Assembly: GCF_014284275.1 (NCBI RefSeq)
Contig: NZ_JACOFU010000010.1
Coordinates: 84,796-148,795, forward strand
Source: Affinundibacterium amnicola
GTDB lineage: Bacteria > Pseudomonadota > Gammaproteobacteria > Burkholderiales > Burkholderiaceae_D
Length of the DNA stretch: 64,000 bases
Reading direction: 5' to 3'
Part shown: one piece after another, positions 7,225-17,145 of the stretch
How the letters are laid out: every line of letters begins with the position of its first letter
Numbering within the stretch: the stretch's first letter is position 1
Notes under the pieces: model-generated
The model's input: only the letters and a program-made list of their open reading frames with translations
The model's database searches: none
Told to the model about the DNA's origin: nothing
Position numbers and translations under genes: made by a program

Positions 7225-10200
7225 TTACTTCCCACCCCGCGGATCAACCACATTCACCGCCTCAGGCGAAGGTCCATAAGCGCGGATATCTGGTCGATAC
7301 ATATCCTCAGCATAAGTCCCTGGTACATGGAAACGGCCTGGTGTGACGACGCGTAGCATGTAAAACAGATTGATCGGATTGCCATTGAGTCTGACCGCGG
7401 CAACGAATCTATCGTCTCTGTATTCTTTATGCTTGATGCGTTCATCTGCCATCGCGGCTGCGAGGTTCACGCCATCGATACTGAATTCACCAGCTTGAGG
7501 GCCTTGTGAGATATTGAGATTTTCTACCTCTAAGCCAGCTGGGATGTGGTCGATCACCATTGCGTCTTCTATCACTTGCTTCGACTTGGCTGTGACGCGT
7601 ACGATCAACATGTCGCCAACTTTGAGATTGCCGCCACTCCATGGTTTACCTGCGACGGTAAACCATTTACGCTCTAAGCTGATTTTTTCTGTGCTTGGAA
7701 TTGGCAATTTCAGTGGATAACCGCTGGCTTCCAGTTCTATCCACAGTGGATTCGACCCTTTGTTTTCCAGAGTGATGCCTTTGATTGCTAAGGCTGGATC
7801 GAAGCTGCGGCTTTCGCTGTTTTTTGAGCTGATGGTGCTACTGCCATCGGCGGTTTTGAGAACCACTTCCCACGGATCGGTGACGGTGCCACCTGCTGCA
7901 CGTGCCGCTAAAAATAAGGCGATACGTTCTTGCGTAGAGAAATAGCCGCGTGGTTTGCCGAGACGATCTGCCAAATTGGTCAGCATGGTTTCGCGTTGTG
8001 GGTGCGCGACTTTATGGCGCAACATTAAGGCGTAAGACATCGCTTGATCACGCACAGCCGTACCATAATCACCGAGGTAATCCCAGTCCCAGTCAGTACG
8101 TATGCCATACGGTTTCGTCATAGCATCATTGAAGGCGACATCAGCACGTTTTTGATCGCCCATCAATTGCAATGCTAAACCCAGATGTACCAAGGCGAGT
8201 GGTGATTTGGCACGATCACGGTAGCTGTCGTGCAGCAAACGTAGCGATGCTAACGACGCCTTTTGATCACGTGCCAACATGTAGCCAATATGCGCTAATT
8301 CTGCAAAGCGTTGGTGACTATTGCGGATCAAATCGTAGTCGCGCCAATCATATTGACCGTTGGCGTTTGGTTTGACGGCTGCAGGTAATGGTGAGAATTG
8401 ATTGGCTGCGCCATTGAGTTTTTCGGTCATCCATTTTTGCGCACGTTTACTCATTTCTTCGGGCACGTTAAAACCGGCTTCACGTGCGTCGGCTAAGAAG
8501 CTGGTGACGTAAGGTGTCAGCCACATTTCATAGGAACCATCATTGCCATTCCACAAACGGAAGCCACCTTCTGCGCCTTGCATGCCGGCGATGCGGCTGA
8601 TCGCGCCTTCGATAAACTTAGCGCGTTGTTCACGCGTATGCGGTACTAGTCCGACCGCTTTTGCGCCTTCTTCATCGATGTAGACATGTGGATACGCCGC
8701 ACTGGTGGTTTGCTCTAAACAGCCATACGGATAGTCGAGCAAACCCTTGACGATGCTGCGTACATTCAATGGTGGGCGATTCGACATCGCAACACTCAAA
8801 GTTGCCGAGCCACGGTAGAAACGTTCCACCATATTGGCATCGAGTTTTTGCGTCGCGCCGGGTTCTATACGCAGTCGACGCGCATCTTGTTCACGTGGTA
8901 CGGGCGGTTGAATTTGTAGTGCGAATTCTCTATGAATCACGACAGGTTTTGCACCTGCCGTTTTGACATCGAGACTGATGCGTGACAAACCAAATGGTTC
9001 GGTCGGCTCTACATTAAAACGCAAGATCGTTCTTTGCTTAGGCGACAGCTTGACATTGCGTTCACCCTCAGCGATTTTCAATAATTTATCAGCAGAGAGT
9101 TTGATGTTAATGCTCTGCTCGCCTTGCATCATATTGGTCACATCCAATGCGAATGTCGACGTATCACCAGGGCCGATAAAGCGCGGTGTGGCGATCTCGG
9201 CGACGATAGGTGCGCTGACCACGACTTCTTTATCAGTGCTGCCATATGCGTCATCGGTCGATGCGACTACCATCACGCGCAAGGTACCATTGAAGTCAGG
9301 GATATTTAAAGGAACATCAGCTTCGCCTTTATCATTGAGCTGCACGGGGCCTGAAAAAATATCAACCAGCTTGACCTTTTTGGGCATGCTCTTCGTATCG
9401 CGTTTACCTGCGTCACCACCCCATTTGATTTTGCCGGGCGTACCATCCATACGCTCAATTAATTTGCCGTAAATATCGGTCAACTCGGCGCTGAAGCGAT
9501 GCTTGCCGAAGAAGAAATCAAACGGATCGGGCGTTTTAAAACTGGTGATATTCAGAATGCCGACATCGACAGCAGATACCGTGACCATCGCCTTTTTACC
9601 AGCAGCATTCTCGACTTTGACTTTGGCGATCATGCGTTTTTCTGGTTCGACTTGGGCTGGTGTGGTCACACTCACTTTCAACTTGCGGGCTTCACGTGCC
9701 AGCGGCAACCAAGTCAAACCTACGGCGCGTGCAGGCGTGACTTTATCGCCTTGACTACCTGGGCGGAATACGACTGTCGAGATATACATGTCGGAACGAT
9801 TCCAGGCTTTATCAATGGGGATACTGACTGTCGTACCGTCTGTGCTGACGGAGACACGCTTACTCCATAAGACTTTATCGGCCTCGACTAAAACCAAGGC
9901 TTCACCATCATGCGGTGGAATAATTTTGAGTTTGACATCGTTGCCCGGTTTGGCTGGCGCACCCTCCAATTGCAGGCGAACACGATCAGGTCGATTGCCT
10001 ACGCTTTCACTGTCTTGCGCATTCCAGCCAGCGTAGAAAAAGTAACGTGCAACTAAATTGGTTTCAGGATCAGTGACTTCTAAACGATAGCGTCCCCACT
10101 TCACAGGCACTGTAAGTTTGGCGCGGTTCTTTAATTCCAAAGCGCCCGCATGGATGGTTTCTTCACCTTCGGTATAACCAGAGTGCCAACCGCGACCTGC

Positions 10201-12336
10201 TTCAAAACGCCAATAGTATTCACGATCTTCACGCACCAATTTGAATGGTGCTTGTTTCAGCACAGAAAATTTACCTGCGGTATTCACGCGAATAATTTCA
10301 AACTCCGCCATGCTGCCTTCGCGTGCCACATCTTTTTCGAACAAGGGGCGTATGCCTACCATATTTTGAGCTGGCCACCAGACGCGTTCTATCGAACGCA
10401 CGACTGGACGACCGCCAGACTCTAATAGACTGAAAGCAGCACGTACTTTCAAAGGTGATTTTGCATTGGCCACGAAAGGCACATCGATCTCGGCTTTACC
10501 ACTATCATCCAGACTAGTTTCTTCTAATTCAGAGCGGCTCTTATTCGTATCATCGGCAAAATCACCGAAGATAAAGCCCGGCCATTCTTTAGCCACAGGA
10601 TTTTTGAAACGCTCTTGTGCCACGCTGCCGAGCAAGCGATTACCAGCCGCTGGCGCGCCGTACAAATAATCGCCTTGCACAGCTACACTGAAACTAGTGG
10701 TATCAGCCAATGGCGTGGTTTCCGATGTCAAACTCAGCTTCATGCGCTCTGGCAAAAATTCTTCCACTTGGAAAGTGTAAATAGAATCCGGTCGTTTCGC
10801 CGTCGGATCAGCGCGGAACTCTAAACTCCATTTACCCGTTGCAGCATCAGGTGGTAAATCGATTGTGTTTTGCAAATAGCCCGGTGTCTTAGAATTAGGT
10901 TGCCAAATGCTAGAGCTGACGACATCGCCACTTGGTTTTTTCAAATCGACTTTAATTGGTGCGGGCGGTAAGGCAACACCTTCGGCAGTGCGCGCCATTA
11001 AAGATGCGGTGAATTTTTCCCCCGGGCGATACAGATCACGCCCAGACCATGCGAACAATTTGGCATCTCGCGGTAAATGTCCACCGATATCAAATTCAGC
11101 TAAATCCAGTCCCGGCTCTTGCAGAGCGATAATCGAAGTTTCCTTACCTCGTTTGGCTAACAACAATTTGGCACCATTCGGCAAACCCGGCAATACGCCG
11201 TGACCATCGCCATCCGTTTTGCCGCGCAATAAAACTTTACCCTCATCGCCCAACACTTCCAGATCGACGCTACCCTGTGCTGTGCCATCTTTAAGTGAAG
11301 TGGTAAACACATCGGTTTGCTTTATTTGACGACGTACATGCAAACCAATATCACTGACATAGAAATACGTGACTTGATAATCGTAGTCATAATGTCCGGG
11401 GCGACGCATCACCGCAACATAGATGCCGGGTTCTTTGAGTTCCGTTATTTTTTCAACGGGCAGGAAACTCACTTTACGACTATTAGGCACTTCATTCGTG
11501 ACGAAACGATTTTGATAAACACTCTGCGCAATTCCTTGCAAGGCATTTAATTGCCAGCCTGAAGTCAAGCCTTTGAGTTTGTTGCGGTTACCATAATAGT
11601 CATAATAATCTTCGTCGCCGCCTTCGCTGTCCCCTTCTCCCTCGTCATCAGTATTTTGATTGTGTCGGTTTTTGCCGATCACCATGTCGATGAACTTCGG
11701 CAATTTTTCTGGCGAAATGCGTAAAAACTCTACATCGACCTCGGGAATATTGACGGTAACGACTGGCAAACCGCCATTCAAACCTGCGGGCAGCACCGTC
11801 CCCTTACTCGCAAAGAAATAGGATGGCGCCATTTCATCGCTGATGACTTCGCAACTTGCCGCATTCTCCAACTTCTTGCCCGAACTGGAAGCGAGCATAC
11901 CACTCAGTTTGACACTGTATTTATGACCCGCTTTCACAAATGGAAATAGCAAAACATGGGGATTGTCTGAAACGATCCACCCGCCCTTCACCAAGTCACT
12001 GGGTTTGGAGGCAGCAGTTGCCGAAGCATCGCCAGATTTCACTTTATTTTTATCTGCCTTGCTATCACCAAGATCAGAAACTTCAATTAACTTATCTAGC
12101 GCTTGATCGGCATCGACGCTTTGCGAAAACATCACCGCCAAAGCTGGTTTGTCGTCGTGTAATCGTGCCAGACATGATCCCATGGTGAACGGCGCATCGG
12201 GATTCGCCAACACCGCATCGCCGCTCACTGGCGGCACAGTCTTGTGCTTTTTCGCCCACCATAAACCAGTACCACCTGCCACCAATGCCGCACTTAGCAA
12301 AGCGATGCCTATACTTTTTTTAGAAAATTGCGCCAT
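7225..12336 (-). CDS. Bacterial alpha-2-macroglobulin family protein (thioester type)
   Basis: About 1703 residues from the ATG at 12334-12336, which has an AGGGAAA site upstream; a longer in-frame start at 12393 adds 19 residues with no support. The N-terminal hydrophobic segment after SKKS is a signal anchor, so the protein projects into the periplasm. The thioester motif CLEQ is at about residue 1206 (YGCLEQTT, DNA about 8710-8721), preceded by macroglobulin domains and followed by the helical thioester domain. Such proteins (E. coli YfhM type) trap invading proteases. The usual neighbour pbpC (PBP1C) is absent on both sides. An acidic linker rich in D, E and G lies around residue 230. Confidence 0.9.
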   Translation of the reverse strand: MAQFSKKSIGIALLSAALVAGGTGLWWAKKHKTVPPVSGDAVLANPDAPFTMGSCLARLHDDKPALAVMFSQSVDADQALDKLIEVSDLGDSKADKNKVKSGDASATAASKPSDLVKGGWIVSDNPHVLLFPFVKAGHKYSVKLSGMLASSSGKKLENAASCEVISDEMAPSYFFASKGTVLPAGLNGGLPVVTVNIPEVDVEFLRISPEKLPKFIDMVIGKNRHNQNTDDEGEGDSEGGDEDYYDYYGNRNKLKGLTSGWQLNALQGIAQSVYQNRFVTNEVPNSRKVSFLPVEKITELKEPGIYVAVMRRPGHYDYDYQVTYFYVSDIGLHVRRQIKQTDVFTTSLKDGTAQGSVDLEVLGDEGKVLLRGKTDGDGHGVLPGLPNGAKLLLAKRGKETSIIALQEPGLDLAEFDIGGHLPRDAKLFAWSGRDLYRPGEKFTASLMARTAEGVALPPAPIKVDLKKPSGDVVSSSIWQPNSKTPGYLQNTIDLPPDAATGKWSLEFRADPTAKRPDSIYTFQVEEFLPERMKLSLTSETTPLADTTSFSVAVQGDYLYGAPAAGNRLLGSVAQERFKNPVAKEWPGFIFGDFADDTNKSRSELEETSLDDSGKAEIDVPFVANAKSPLKVRAAFSLLESGGRPVVRSIERVWWPAQNMVGIRPLFEKDVAREGSMAEFEIIRVNTAGKFSVLKQAPFKLVREDREYYWRFEAGRGWHSGYTEGEETIHAGALELKNRAKLTVPVKWGRYRLEVTDPETNLVARYFFYAGWNAQDSESVGNRPDRVRLQLEGAPAKPGNDVKLKIIPPHDGEALVLVEADKVLWSKRVSVSTDGTTVSIPIDKAWNRSDMYISTVVFRPGSQGDKVTPARAVGLTWLPLAREARKLKVSVTTPAQVEPEKRMIAKVKVENAAGKKAMVTVSAVDVGILNITSFKTPDPFDFFFGKHRFSAELTDIYGKLIERMDGTPGKIKWGGDAGKRDTKSMPKKVKLVDIFSGPVQLNDKGEADVPLNIPDFNGTLRVMVVASTDDAYGSTDKEVVVSAPIVAEIATPRFIGPGDTSTFALDVTNMMQGEQSINIKLSADKLLKIAEGERNVKLSPKQRTILRFNVEPTEPFGLSRISLDVKTAGAKPVVIHREFALQIQPPVPREQDARRLRIEPGATQKLDANMVERFYRGSATLSVAMSNRPPLNVRSIVKGLLDYPYGCLEQTTSAAYPHVYIDEEGAKAVGLVPHTREQRAKFIEGAISRIAGMQGAEGGFRLWNGNDGSYEMWLTPYVTSFLADAREAGFNVPEEMSKRAQKWMTEKLNGAANQFSPLPAAVKPNANGQYDWRDYDLIRNSHQRFAELAHIGYMLARDQKASLASLRLLHDSYRDRAKSPLALVHLGLALQLMGDQKRADVAFNDAMTKPYGIRTDWDWDYLGDYGTAVRDQAMSYALMLRHKVAHPQRETMLTNLADRLGKPRGYFSTQERIALFLAARAAGGTVTDPWEVVLKTADGSSTISSKNSESRSFDPALAIKGITLENKGSNPLWIELEASGYPLKLPIPSTEKISLERKWFTVAGKPWSGGNLKVGDMLIVRVTAKSKQVIEDAMVIDHIPAGLEVENLNISQGPQAGEFSIDGVNLAAAMADERIKHKEYRDDRFVAAVRLNGNPINLFYMLRVVTPGRFHVPGTYAEDMYRPDIRAYGPSPEAVNVVDPRGGK

Positions 12337-12687
12337 ATCAGTTTCCCTATTTTTTGATGATGCCAATATAACATCTTGGCAGACAGAAAACACTTAAATG
12401 CCAGATTACACACAAGTATTTGTCAAAAGAAATGCTTATTTAATTGATGATTTTGCACACTTAAAAATCATGCAAATACATTAATGAGCATGAAAATGCA
12501 ATTTGAATTTGCCAATAATACCCCCAAAAAACAACAAGGTTTTTGATCATATTGCACGTACCAATTCGCTCATGTAGTATGAATTGGCCTAATTCTTGAA
12601 CGCAAGCGGGGCATACCAGTTATACAAAAAAACCAATCAACACTCGATTGTTGATGGATCATATTTACAAACAAATGGGAGCAAGAA
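12337..12687. promoter_or_regulatory. Divergent control region of the A2M and TonB receptor genes, with a dyad
   Basis: A candidate plus-strand promoter is TTGAAC (12596-12601), 18 bp, TTATAC (12620-12625). Just downstream the perfect dyad ATCAACA / TGTTGAT (12636-12655, 6-bp centre) sits between promoter and ribosome binding site GGGAG (about 12678). It could be an operator or a leader hairpin. I see no riboswitch fold here. Confidence 0.35.
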
Positions 12688-15324
12688 TTGAAAAATAAGA
12701 CTACAAATTTCGGCCGTTCGCCGAATAAAGAAATTTTTGTGAAGAGTGCGATTCAAGTCGCAATCGTATTATTAGCAGCAGGTGGAATTGCCAACGCACA
12801 AACCGCCACCCCGGCCAAAGCAGATGAAAAAGCAGCGGCAACACAGGAAGTTCAGCAGGTTGTCGTCACCTCCACCGGTACTCGTGGCTCAAACCGAACG
12901 GTGATTGATACTCCAGTGCCAATTGATATTTTAGCGGCTTCAGAACTAACCAAGACCGCTCAAGCATCACTTGATAAAGCCCTAGCCTTCCGCGTCCCCT
13001 CCTTCAATACCGTACAAACCCCAGTCAATGATGCAACCTCCCTGCTAGATCCTTACGAGATTCGTAATATGGGTCCAAGCCGTTCACTAATCTTAATTAA
13101 CGGCAAGCGTAAAAATGCTAGCTCACTGGTGTACACCCAGACATCACCTGGGCGCGGTGAAAGTGGCGCAGATATTTCAGCCATTCCTCAAGACGCAATC
13201 AAGCGTATTGAAGTTTTACGTGATGGCGCTTCCGCACAGTATGGTTCAGATGCGATTTCTGGTGTCGTCAATATTATTTTGAAAGACAATCCAGAGGGAA
13301 CATCGATTACAGGTCGTGCGGGTGTAACCCACGAAGGTGATGGCAAGATGCAATCGATCAGTCTCAACCATGGTCTGGCGTTGGGAGATAGTGGCTTTGT
13401 CAATTTGACCGGTGAAATTTCCAAAAATGGCTTAGCCTCTCGTTCGGGCATTGTCAGTGCGCGCGGTGAAGCGGCAACGTTTGGCGGCGGGCCTGAAACA
13501 TTTGCGGCAGACCTTGCCGCAGTCAACGCCTTCCTGGCAAAGAAGCCTGACGCAGGCAATATCAATGGTTCACCTGAGTCGCGTACGGGGAAGTTCTTAG
13601 TTAATTCACGATATGACGTCACTGGCGAGGTGAGCGTGTATGGTAACGCAGCATATATAGACAAGAAAATTGATAGTTATGCCAATTATCGTACGCCATA
13701 CTGGCGCCCGACAGACTACGGTTTGTTACACCCAGCTGGCACACCATATGAAGGATATGTTCCTGGATTTTTAGGTGCGCTAAAGGACTATAACGCAACG
13801 ATTGGTACAAAATTCGATGTTGCTGGATGGTCTGCTGATGTGAGCTTGACTATCGGTGGCAACGAGCAAAAGTATACTGTTACTAATTCAGTTAACCGCG
13901 GCATGGAAGATGCCTATCTGAAAGCAGTAGCGGATAAAACGCCGTTGCCAAAACATGGACAAACACGCTTCGAAGCTGGTGGCTCAAAGTTTACACATAC
14001 AGTCTGGAATGCTGACTTTTCAAAAGAGTTAAGTAAGGGCATTAATGCTTACTTTGGTAGTGAAATTCGCTCAGAGAAATACACTTTGATCGCTGGGGAA
14101 GAAGCTTCGTATTTGTATTCTGGCGCAGATTCATATGCTGGCAACACACCAGACAACTCCTTCAGTTCCAAACGTTCCAACTATGGTATCTATGGCGGAG
14201 CCACATTTAACACAACGGATAAACTGATTATTGATGCAATCGGTCGCTATGAAAAATACAGCGATTTCGGCAATGCGATGATCGGCAAACTGAGTGCTAA
14301 GTACCAATTCAATGACCAATTTACATTGCGTAGTTCATTGTCCACAGGCTTCCGCGCGCCATCGCTACATCAAATCTACACTCAGAAAGCGCAGTACTCT
14401 TTCTCAGGTGGATCAATCCAAGTTTCCGGCTTGGCGAGCAATGTATCAAAAGAAGCTGCAGCACTGGGTGTTCCGAAGTTAAAAGCTGAAAAATCTACCA
14501 GCATCACTTTGGGGTTAGGCTATAAGCCAAACAAAGACACCAGCATGACACTGGACTACTACAATATCTCTCTCAAAGATCGCATCATTTTGGGTAAAGA
14601 AATTAAACCAAGTGGTGACGCAACTGCAGAACTCGATAAGATTCTGAAAGCAGCAAACATCGTATCTTTGAGCTTCTTTGCCAATGCATTGGATAGCCAA
14701 ACATCTGGTATCGATTACGTGTTTAACCACCGTAACATGCAATTAGGTGATGGCAAATTACACTTCAACTGGTCTGGTAACTACTCATTGAAAAATGAGC
14801 GTGATGGCGCAGTCAATAATCCTGCTGCGATTGCAAAAGCTGGCCAATCTGTTTTGGATATTACGCAAGAAGCCTTGATGTTCACTTCACGTCCGAAGTA
14901 CAAATCCATCATTGGTTTCGACTACGATATCAGCGACTTTAACTTCTCCGTCAACAATACGGTGTTTGGTCCAACCAAGTTCAGAAACGCAGATCTCGAT
15001 CAAAACTTAGCGGTCGTCTTCAAAACCAAAACTTTGACAGACTTTTCAGTTAACTACCAAATCAACAAAAACATGACCTTGGCGTTTGCGATTAACAATA
15101 TGTTTAATGTGACACCATCATGGAAATTGGAAGCAGCTGGAGACAAAGCTAAAGGTCAGGCTATTCTCGATAGCAAGACAGTGGACTACACTGGCCGTAC
15201 GCCAACGCAAATTCAGTCTGATAACATCACATTTGACCAACGTTATTCCATGGTCACTTATGATGGTTCGCATTTCAGCCAATTAGGTCGTATTTACAAT
15301 CTGTCTCTGAACTACCGCTTCTAA
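12688..15324 (+). CDS. TonB-dependent outer-membrane receptor
   Basis: 878 residues from a TTG start preceded by GGGAG. A signal peptide ends near GIANAQ, and a TonB-box-like QQVVVTSTG follows at about 50-58. The plug domain contains the conserved GPSRSLILINGKR and IPQDAIKRIEVLRDGASAQYG stretches. The remaining 650 residues are amphipathic beta-barrel strands ending in the terminal aromatic LSLNYRF, as expected for BAM-inserted proteins. It imports a ligand at the expense of TonB energy; nothing nearby identifies the substrate. The nearest binding-protein-like gene, across the shared terminator, is convergent and cytosolic. The TTG start is unusual but supported by the site and by lack of an ATG before the signal peptide. 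Confidence 0.93.
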   Translation: MKNKTTNFGRSPNKEIFVKSAIQVAIVLLAAGGIANAQTATPAKADEKAAATQEVQQVVVTSTGTRGSNRTVIDTPVPIDILAASELTKTAQASLDKALAFRVPSFNTVQTPVNDATSLLDPYEIRNMGPSRSLILINGKRKNASSLVYTQTSPGRGESGADISAIPQDAIKRIEVLRDGASAQYGSDAISGVVNIILKDNPEGTSITGRAGVTHEGDGKMQSISLNHGLALGDSGFVNLTGEISKNGLASRSGIVSARGEAATFGGGPETFAADLAAVNAFLAKKPDAGNINGSPESRTGKFLVNSRYDVTGEVSVYGNAAYIDKKIDSYANYRTPYWRPTDYGLLHPAGTPYEGYVPGFLGALKDYNATIGTKFDVAGWSADVSLTIGGNEQKYTVTNSVNRGMEDAYLKAVADKTPLPKHGQTRFEAGGSKFTHTVWNADFSKELSKGINAYFGSEIRSEKYTLIAGEEASYLYSGADSYAGNTPDNSFSSKRSNYGIYGGATFNTTDKLIIDAIGRYEKYSDFGNAMIGKLSAKYQFNDQFTLRSSLSTGFRAPSLHQIYTQKAQYSFSGGSIQVSGLASNVSKEAAALGVPKLKAEKSTSITLGLGYKPNKDTSMTLDYYNISLKDRIILGKEIKPSGDATAELDKILKAANIVSLSFFANALDSQTSGIDYVFNHRNMQLGDGKLHFNWSGNYSLKNERDGAVNNPAAIAKAGQSVLDITQEALMFTSRPKYKSIIGFDYDISDFNFSVNNTVFGPTKFRNADLDQNLAVVFKTKTLTDFSVNYQINKNMTLAFAINNMFNVTPSWKLEAAGDKAKGQAILDSKTVDYTGRTPTQIQSDNITFDQRYSMVTYDGSHFSQLGRIYNLSLNYRF

Positions 15325-15371
15325 TTCCATTTGGATTAAAGCAGATCGAAACTGACATCGTTTCGACAAAC

Positions 15372-15407
15372 AAAAAGACCACGAATTATTCGTGGTCTTT
15401 TTTTGTG
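15372..15407. terminator. Bidirectional rho-independent terminator
   Basis: AAAGACCACGAA and TTCGTGGTCTTT flank a TTA loop with T-tracts on both strands. It serves the TonB receptor gene (plus) and the BtuF-like gene (minus), which converge here. Confidence 0.85.
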
Positions 15408-15425
15408 TTCAGACTAAGACAAGAA

Positions 15426-16241
15426 CTACGTTGACAATTCAAGCTGCGCCAAATACGACAAACCAGCAATCGCACGACTACCATACCAAGACAGCATTTC
15501 TCCATCAACCAGTTTCACGGGCTTCTGAATTTGCTGTTGTAGCTGCTCTGCATGCAACTGCGTAAAACTATACGGTTCCGTTGACAAAAGCACGACATCA
15601 ATTGTGTGCAGAGATGCATCATCCCAATCAAACACGGGATAACGTTTTTCAATTTCTGTGATTTGTGTCGTTTGCCACTGCTGCCATCCACGTAACGCAA
15701 GATTCTGTGCGATATAGGTATCGCGACTGACTGTCATCCACGGATCTTTCCAGATGCAGTAGAGCACATTTTTTGGTATTGAATCTACAGGTATTTGCAG
15801 CAGATTTTTTTCAAATTCTGCACACAATTGCTCAGCGCGTGGCAAGACGCCAAAGACCGCGCCAAGTAAGCGAAACATGCTCAAATTATCTGCAGGCTTC
15901 ACTGGATGCGTCACAACAATATGCGGAATAAACTGCGCCAACAGGTCCACAGTTGGCTTTTCATTTTCATCAATATTAACGATCAAATGTGTCGGAGCTA
16001 ACTTTTTCAGCTTTTCCAAATTAACGTCTTTGGTGCCACCAATTTTAGGAATATCACGAACAAGTTCTTTAGGATGTATGCAGAAGCCAGTTCGTGCCAC
16101 CAAAAATTTTGCCAACCCTAAATCACATAATAACTCTGTGATCGAAGGAACGAGACAAGCGATCCTAGGGTGATCACTCAGTCCGACAGGTGTATGTTGG
16201 GTTCCTATTGCATCGGTCAACCAAGGTGTATTCAATTGCAT
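15426..16241 (-). CDS. Cytosolic helical-backbone metal/cobalamin-binding protein (BtuF/TroA-like)
   Basis: 271 residues. RIACLVPSITELLCDLG, TGFCIHP and IGGTKDVNLEKL are characteristic of the periplasmic-binding-protein class with a single long helix linking two lobes (BtuF, FhuD). There is no signal peptide, so it is not a normal ABC receptor. Such soluble versions are common in proteobacteria and annotated as cobalamin-binding without proof. It is the last gene of the run argS / SPOR / dsbA / SDR / this gene, starting 11 bp after the SDR stop. No ABC permease or ATPase is adjacent. Confidence 0.75.
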   Translation of the reverse strand: MQLNTPWLTDAIGTQHTPVGLSDHPRIACLVPSITELLCDLGLAKFLVARTGFCIHPKELVRDIPKIGGTKDVNLEKLKKLAPTHLIVNIDENEKPTVDLLAQFIPHIVVTHPVKPADNLSMFRLLGAVFGVLPRAEQLCAEFEKNLLQIPVDSIPKNVLYCIWKDPWMTVSRDTYIAQNLALRGWQQWQTTQITEIEKRYPVFDWDDASLHTIDVVLLSTEPYSFTQLHAEQLQQQIQKPVKLVDGEMLSWYGSRAIAGLSYLAQLELST

Positions 16242-16252
16242 ATTGCGGCTCT

Positions 16253-17035
16253 TTATTGATCTGAAGATGAGCGTGACTTGCGAGGGGCATTTGCAAACAA
16301 GAAGTCATAAAGAAAATTTGGCAAAGTACGTAATACCTTGGAGACCACTCCCATCTGCCACGGGATGACGCGATAACTTATTCCACGCTGAATACAGGTG
16401 ATTGCACGCTTGGCGAATTGATGTGCTGGCATCAAAAAGGGCATCGCATAAGTATTAATTTGCGTCATTGGCGTATCGATGTAACCCGGTGCGATGGTAA
16501 CAACCTTAATTCCACTCGAACGCAATTCCACGCGTAAAGATTCGCAATAACTGATCACCGCCGCCTTCGAGGCACTATAAGCACTAGCACCTGGCAAACC
16601 ACGAATACCGGCAACACTGGCGATACCAACCAATCGACAGTTACTGGTATCGGCATGCATTTTCATATGCTCAATAAATGGTGAGAACGTTGCGACTGTG
16701 GCGAGAACATTGGTATCCATGACACGCCGAAAGACGGCCAAATCTTCACTTAGTTCAGTCAAAGTACCAACCGAAATTCCTGCACTGGCGACAACCACAT
16801 TAACCACACCAGCCAGTTGAATAAAATGTTCTGCCGCCGAATATAAGGATGCATGGTCGTTCACATCCAGCGCATATATCTGATGCAATTCTGCATTTGG
16901 CAAGGTATCACGCAAAGCTTGCAAAGCGTCGTGACGACGACCTACTAATGCTAAGCGCGCACCTTGCTCCGCATATTCGCGCGCAATCGCGAGTCCCAAA
17001 CCAGATGATGCGCCTGTAATAAAAACTGCTTGCAT
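16253..17035 (-). CDS. Short-chain dehydrogenase/reductase (SDR)
   Basis: 260 residues from the ATG at 17033-17035, which has GAGGAC upstream; the upstream in-frame extension to 17107 has no site and lacks family similarity. The NAD(P)-binding motif TGASSGLG is at residues 7-14. ASAG occurs near residue 86, and the catalytic YSASK is near 160 with its Ser upstream in VGIASVAG. It oxidises or reduces an unknown alcohol/carbonyl. The position after dsbA is conserved in related genomes as far as I recall, but no functional link follows from that. Confidence 0.85.
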   Translation of the reverse strand: MQAVFITGASSGLGLAIAREYAEQGARLALVGRRHDALQALRDTLPNAELHQIYALDVNDHASLYSAAEHFIQLAGVVNVVVASAGISVGTLTELSEDLAVFRRVMDTNVLATVATFSPFIEHMKMHADTSNCRLVGIASVAGIRGLPGASAYSASKAAVISYCESLRVELRSSGIKVVTIAPGYIDTPMTQINTYAMPFLMPAHQFAKRAITCIQRGISYRVIPWQMGVVSKVLRTLPNFLYDFLFANAPRKSRSSSDQ

Positions 17036-17145
17036 AAAGATTGTCCTCGATTCAGTTTGCCAATATTTGCGCTGCGCACTCTGTGCCAGACAAAAAAAAT
17101 CCGTCATATCGACGGATTTCTTTTGCGGCTGAAAAACGCCTTAGC

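Noticed and set aside
9499..9870. Long plus-strand frames inside the alpha-2-macroglobulin gene
   Set aside because: They are antisense shadows of a gene with clear domain motifs on the other strand.
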